From assembly GCF_032594915.1 (NCBI RefSeq), contig NZ_CP118733.1:1550001-1614000 (forward strand): DNA of 64,000 nucleotides, written 5' to 3'. This stretch comes from Streptococcus sp. 29896 (lineage in GTDB: Bacteria > Bacillota > Bacilli > Lactobacillales > Streptococcaceae). Made by a program: the position numbers and the translations under genes. Shown here in pieces: positions 61,458 to 64,000 of this stretch. The notes beneath the pieces are model-generated. The model saw only the letters and a program-made list of their open reading frames with translations. It did not search any database and had not been told where the DNA came from. How positions within the stretch are numbered: position 1 is the first letter of the stretch; every line of letters begins with the position of its first letter.

Positions 61458-61961
61458 TTAGTCTAACTGAATCGTTTCTGTTTTTCCTTCTGCCGCTGCT
61501 GCGAGGAGAGCTGTAGTGCTCTTCACAAAATCTTCAGAGGTATGGGTTGCACCAGAAACCACTTCAACGTCAGCAGACTGGGTTTCAACCAAGGCTGCGT
61601 TCAATTTTTCAAGAGCTTCAGCAGCTGAAACGCCTGATTTTTCTTTCATTTTTGTATTGTATTCTTCATTTTCAGACTTCAAGCTACCATCTTCTGCTTG
61701 GTAGTCAAAGTTTGATTCTGTAATTTTACCATCTTTGATGGTGATGGTGTGAACGATTTTATAACCATAGTCATCTGCTGCAGATTCAGCTGTATAGGTA
61801 CCATCTTTCCATGCTGCTGTTTCAGTTGTAGAAGAAGATGCAGTTGTCGCTGCTTCTGAGCTTGATGCAGTTGTTTCTTCAGTTGTTGAACCGCAAGCGG
61901 CAAGTGCTAAGGTTGCTGCGAAAAGTGCCACCCCTTTTAAGATTGTTTTTCCTGTTTTCAT
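61458..61961 (-). CDS. FMN-binding domain lipoprotein (PplA-like, flavinylated)
   Basis: The protein is 167 residues. The lipobox is LALAAC with C23 as the lipid-bearing residue. A Ser/Thr/Glu-rich linker (residues 25-50) leads to one FMN-binding domain with DGTYTAESAADDYGYKIVHT and EVVSGATHTSEDF. T139 in SGAT is the expected ApbE flavinylation site. PplA of Listeria has two such domains; this has one. It would carry electrons from the membrane quinone pool to acceptors outside the cell. It has its own promoter and terminator and so may be made in excess of the enzymes around it. Confidence 0.93.
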   Translation of the reverse strand: MKTGKTILKGVALFAATLALAACGSTTEETTASSSEAATTASSSTTETAAWKDGTYTAESAADDYGYKIVHTITIKDGKITESNFDYQAEDGSLKSENEEYNTKMKEKSGVSAAEALEKLNAALVETQSADVEVVSGATHTSEDFVKSTTALLAAAAEGKTETIQLD

Positions 61962-62002
61962 AACAAAGGACTCCTTTTTATTTTTTGTTGATTTATGTTA
62001 TA

Positions 62003-62031
62003 ATGATATACTTTTTCAGATAAATTGTCCA
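62003..62031 (-). promoter_or_regulatory. Promoter of the FMN-binding lipoprotein gene
   Basis: On the minus strand TGGACA, 17 bases, TATCAT, with the start codon 42 bases on and AAAGGAG before it. Confidence 0.55.
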
Positions 62032-62078
62032 TCTTTTTTATAAAATCTTTGACTATTCAAACATGGATTGACTTGGTT

Positions 62079-63080
62079 TTACCCCTTGAAAATCGTCTCA
62101 AGGATGCCTTCTAAATGGGTTCGATTAGTGGAGGGAGGAAAATGTTCCAACTCCTTTTGGGCTTTTTTTTCATATGCCTTCATTAGCTGCGCAGCTTTTT
62201 CAAAGCCCGAACTTACCAAGACCTTTTGATAAATCAACTGAATCAAGTCAGTATTTTCAGGTTCTTGAGCAAGTAAGAGCAGGTCCGTACGCAGACTGGA
62301 ATCTTCCTGCAAGGCAAAGAGCAAGGGAGCTGTGTAGATACCATTTGCGATATCTTGTAGCCCTGGCTTGCCTGAATTCCGACCATCCTTCTGGTAGTCA
62401 ATCCTGTCATCACGAATCTGAAACCCCATCCCAAGGGATCTGCCAAATCGGAAGGCTGCTCGGTACTTGCCTGCTGGCTGGTCCTTTTGATAGGCCCCCA
62501 GTTGACAAGCTAGCCCAAACAAGAGGGCAGTTTTCCCTTGAATTTGTTTGAGATAGGCCTTGAGGGTCATGTCCGTATTGTATTGATTCATCAGCTGTGC
62601 CAATTCTCCCCGCAAGAGGTATTCCAAAAGGCGATCATTTACCTTTTCTTTGTCTTTCTCCTGCAAACCTAACTCTTCTAGCCCCTTGACTAAGAGCCGC
62701 CCTGAAAATGCCAAGAGGTAATCTCCAGTATAGATGGCAATCCGATTGGAAAAGGTCTGGTGGGCAACAAGAATACCACGGCGTTTTTCTGCCCCATCAA
62801 TGACATCATCATGCATCAGAGTTGCCAGATGCAAGGTCTCTATATGGGCAGCAAAATACAGTTTTGCTGGGCTAATAGCACCATCCACTAGTCGAGCAAA
62901 GTGCAGACATAAGCCTGCCCTCAAGTATTTCCCAGGTGCTTGAACGTATTCGTGAATCTTTTTGTCAATGGCTGGGTGAAGGTGTAGCTGTTCTGTCAAG
63001 ATGATAGCTTTCACCTTCTCCAGTGCCAGTTTCATTTCTAGATCGGCGTCCCAAATCTGATGAACCACTCGTTTCCTCAC
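62079..63080 (-). CDS. Polyprenyl diphosphate synthase (DmkB-like)
   Basis: The protein is 333 residues starting at GTG. Both Asp-rich motifs of the trans-prenyl synthases are present: LMHDDVIDGAEKRRG (first) and QIRDDRIDYQKDGRNSGKPG (second), along with GKYLRAGLCLHFA and TALLFGLACQLG. It makes the long prenyl diphosphate chain, probably for the quinone side chain added by the UbiA protein at 59339. In Listeria this role is DmkB. It lies eight bases after the NDH-2 gene. An in-frame ATG at residue 16 is an alternative start, since the ribosome site before the GTG is weak. Confidence 0.92.
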   Translation of the reverse strand: MRKRVVHQIWDADLEMKLALEKVKAIILTEQLHLHPAIDKKIHEYVQAPGKYLRAGLCLHFARLVDGAISPAKLYFAAHIETLHLATLMHDDVIDGAEKRRGILVAHQTFSNRIAIYTGDYLLAFSGRLLVKGLEELGLQEKDKEKVNDRLLEYLLRGELAQLMNQYNTDMTLKAYLKQIQGKTALLFGLACQLGAYQKDQPAGKYRAAFRFGRSLGMGFQIRDDRIDYQKDGRNSGKPGLQDIANGIYTAPLLFALQEDSSLRTDLLLLAQEPENTDLIQLIYQKVLVSSGFEKAAQLMKAYEKKAQKELEHFPPSTNRTHLEGILETIFKG

Positions 63081-63088
63081 TTACTCTT

Positions 63089-64000
63089 TTATTGTTTTAA
63101 TCGGTAGAGATGCTTTGGCCTACCGTATATTCGTTTGTCAATAAAGCGACCCAACCACGGCATGATCCAATAATCCAAACCGAAGGAACGCCCTGCTCCA
63201 TTCATCAGCGCAACGGCTACTGGGATGAACCAAATGTTGACCCAGTAAAACATGCCAGACAAACTGAACATAACCACCAAGGCTGCTGTTGCTGCAGATA
63301 CAATCCAAACAAAAGCTCCCGCAATCAAGGCCAATCCAATGGCAATCTCTGCTAGAGTCATGAATTTCTGCATAAAGAGCGCAACTTCCTGATTGGGCAT
63401 CATAAATTCCATGATGGAAGCAAACCAGTCTGGCATGGAGTCAAGGACCGTCATCGGGGTCTCTCCGTAAGCATAACTCAATCCAAAGATTGGCTCTGCC
63501 ACTTCAGCCACCGCCTGAGAAGCTCCCGAGGTCGCTTCCGCCGCTGATGCACCTGAAACAGGATCAGCCAACCACGGGAATGGGAAGACAACCTGGTCTC
63601 CCATCCAGGAGGTTGTCCCAAATAGACCAAAGGCTTTTTTCACCCCTTCATAGAGCCAGACTGAACCGTAGAAAACTCGGAGCGGAACAGACCAGAGCAG
63701 GTTCCCCTTGCTTGAAGTATGCCCCCCAAAGATATTCCGTTTATTTTTAATCTCGAAGAATTCATGGCGGACATAGGCTCCCATGTAGAAGAAACTTCGG
63801 ATCGTAAAGAAGTACAAAAGATTGACCATGTGCTTCATAGCCATGGCAAAGAAGCCTGACATATGGTATTTGTCCATGAGGAAGGCAACGCCGTAGCGAG
63901 CACCTATGGAGACCATGAAACCGTCGTATTTCCCTTTGTAGCTGTGTTTTTGTCCGCCTTGAATGGAAGCGATGATGTTGCTGGCTGCCGTATGACCTGT
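63089..64000 (-). CDS. Type II NADH dehydrogenase with extra membrane domain, Ndh2-like (C-terminal part)
   Basis: The frame is open to the right edge, so only the last 303 residues are seen. It begins with the end of a pyridine nucleotide-disulfide oxidoreductase domain (TGHTAASNIIASIQGG, where the quinone- and FAD-proximal helix lies), followed by KYHMSGFFAMAMKHMVNLLY. A DoxX-like part follows with about five membrane helices: VPLRVFYGSVWLYEG, FMTLAEIAIGLALIAGAFVW and WIFPV-like segments. This fused form is typical of Ndh2 in extracellular electron transfer loci, where it passes electrons from NADH to demethylmenaquinone. An internal ATG at 63916 is not the start. Confidence 0.9.
   Translation of the reverse strand, partial: TGHTAASNIIASIQGGQKHSYKGKYDGFMVSIGARYGVAFLMDKYHMSGFFAMAMKHMVNLLYFFTIRSFFYMGAYVRHEFFEIKNKRNIFGGHTSSKGNLLWSVPLRVFYGSVWLYEGVKKAFGLFGTTSWMGDQVVFPFPWLADPVSGASAAEATSGASQAVAEVAEPIFGLSYAYGETPMTVLDSMPDWFASIMEFMMPNQEVALFMQKFMTLAEIAIGLALIAGAFVWIVSAATAALVVMFSLSGMFYWVNIWFIPVAVALMNGAGRSFGLDYWIMPWLGRFIDKRIYGRPKHLYRLKQ

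Overview
The window looks like core chromosome of a Streptococcus, most likely Streptococcus suis. The Dps-type protein at 4603-5121 has the 172-residue length and the H47/H59/D63/D74/E78 ferroxidase positions I recall for S. suis Dpr. Several gene orders are also typical of streptococci: murI-rdgB-yfcE-cbpB-xerD-like-scpA-scpB-rluB-yidD, greA-mltG-GNAT-murC-snf2, gnd-ritR, trxB-DUF4059 and rsmH-ftsL-pbp2X-mraY. No rRNA, tRNA, insertion sequence, prophage or CRISPR array was seen. Most genes are on the minus strand.

Layout. 1-4532: end of an envelope gene, an inactive rhodanese-like protein and YqgQ, then an ABC transporter plus two-component operon. 4550-5561: PerR-controlled dpr and a CsbD-like stress protein. 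5578-11039 (plus strand): a low-molecular-weight tyrosine phosphatase and two tandem copies of a MORN-repeat protein/SGNH acyltransferase pair. 11159-13362: PAP2 phosphatase, riboflavin transporter ribU with an interrupted FMN riboswitch, and trmL. 13598-20067: the murI-to-yidD operon, including a duplicated rdgB N-terminal domain. 20167-24812: lysA, a BI-1 family protein, an HD protein, a TrmH methyltransferase, acylphosphatase and yidC. 24869-31339: a 2156-residue surface zinc metalloprotease (M26 family). 31482-39678: greA, mltG, GNAT, murC, an unknown protein and a Snf2 helicase. 39809-46324: two small paralogous membrane proteins, der, a nitroreductase, dnaI, dnaB, nrdR and an AI-2E family exporter. 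46426-51787: ritR, gnd, yceD, trxB, DUF4059 and a DEAD-box helicase. 51855-56405: mraY, pbp2X, ftsL and rsmH. 56466-58643: an XRE regulator with three palindromic operators and DUF3278-type membrane proteins. 58704-64000: a locus resembling flavin-based extracellular electron transfer, with a NusG-II (EetA-like) protein, a UbiA prenyltransferase, ApbE, an FMN-binding lipoprotein, a polyprenyl synthase and an NDH-2 that runs off the right edge.

How genes work together. RibU imports flavin precursors that ApbE could use, once converted to FAD, to flavinylate the lipoprotein. The prenyltransferase and polyprenyl synthase would make a demethylmenaquinone-type quinone for NDH-2. Dpr and RitR point to linked control of iron and oxidative stress. 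Division, peptidoglycan and segregation genes (murI, scpAB, murC, mltG, pbp2X, mraY, rsmH, ftsL) make up much of the core.

The most unusual features are these. Four related short inverted-repeat elements (RUP-like MITEs) occur, two of them in opposite orientation inside the FMN riboswitch aptamer of ribU. The first domain of RdgB is duplicated as a free-standing gene that carries the end of murI with it. The MORN/acyltransferase pair is duplicated. An array of three 18-bp operators precedes the DUF3278 locus. Promoter elements that overlap the preceding gene's terminator are seen at two places.
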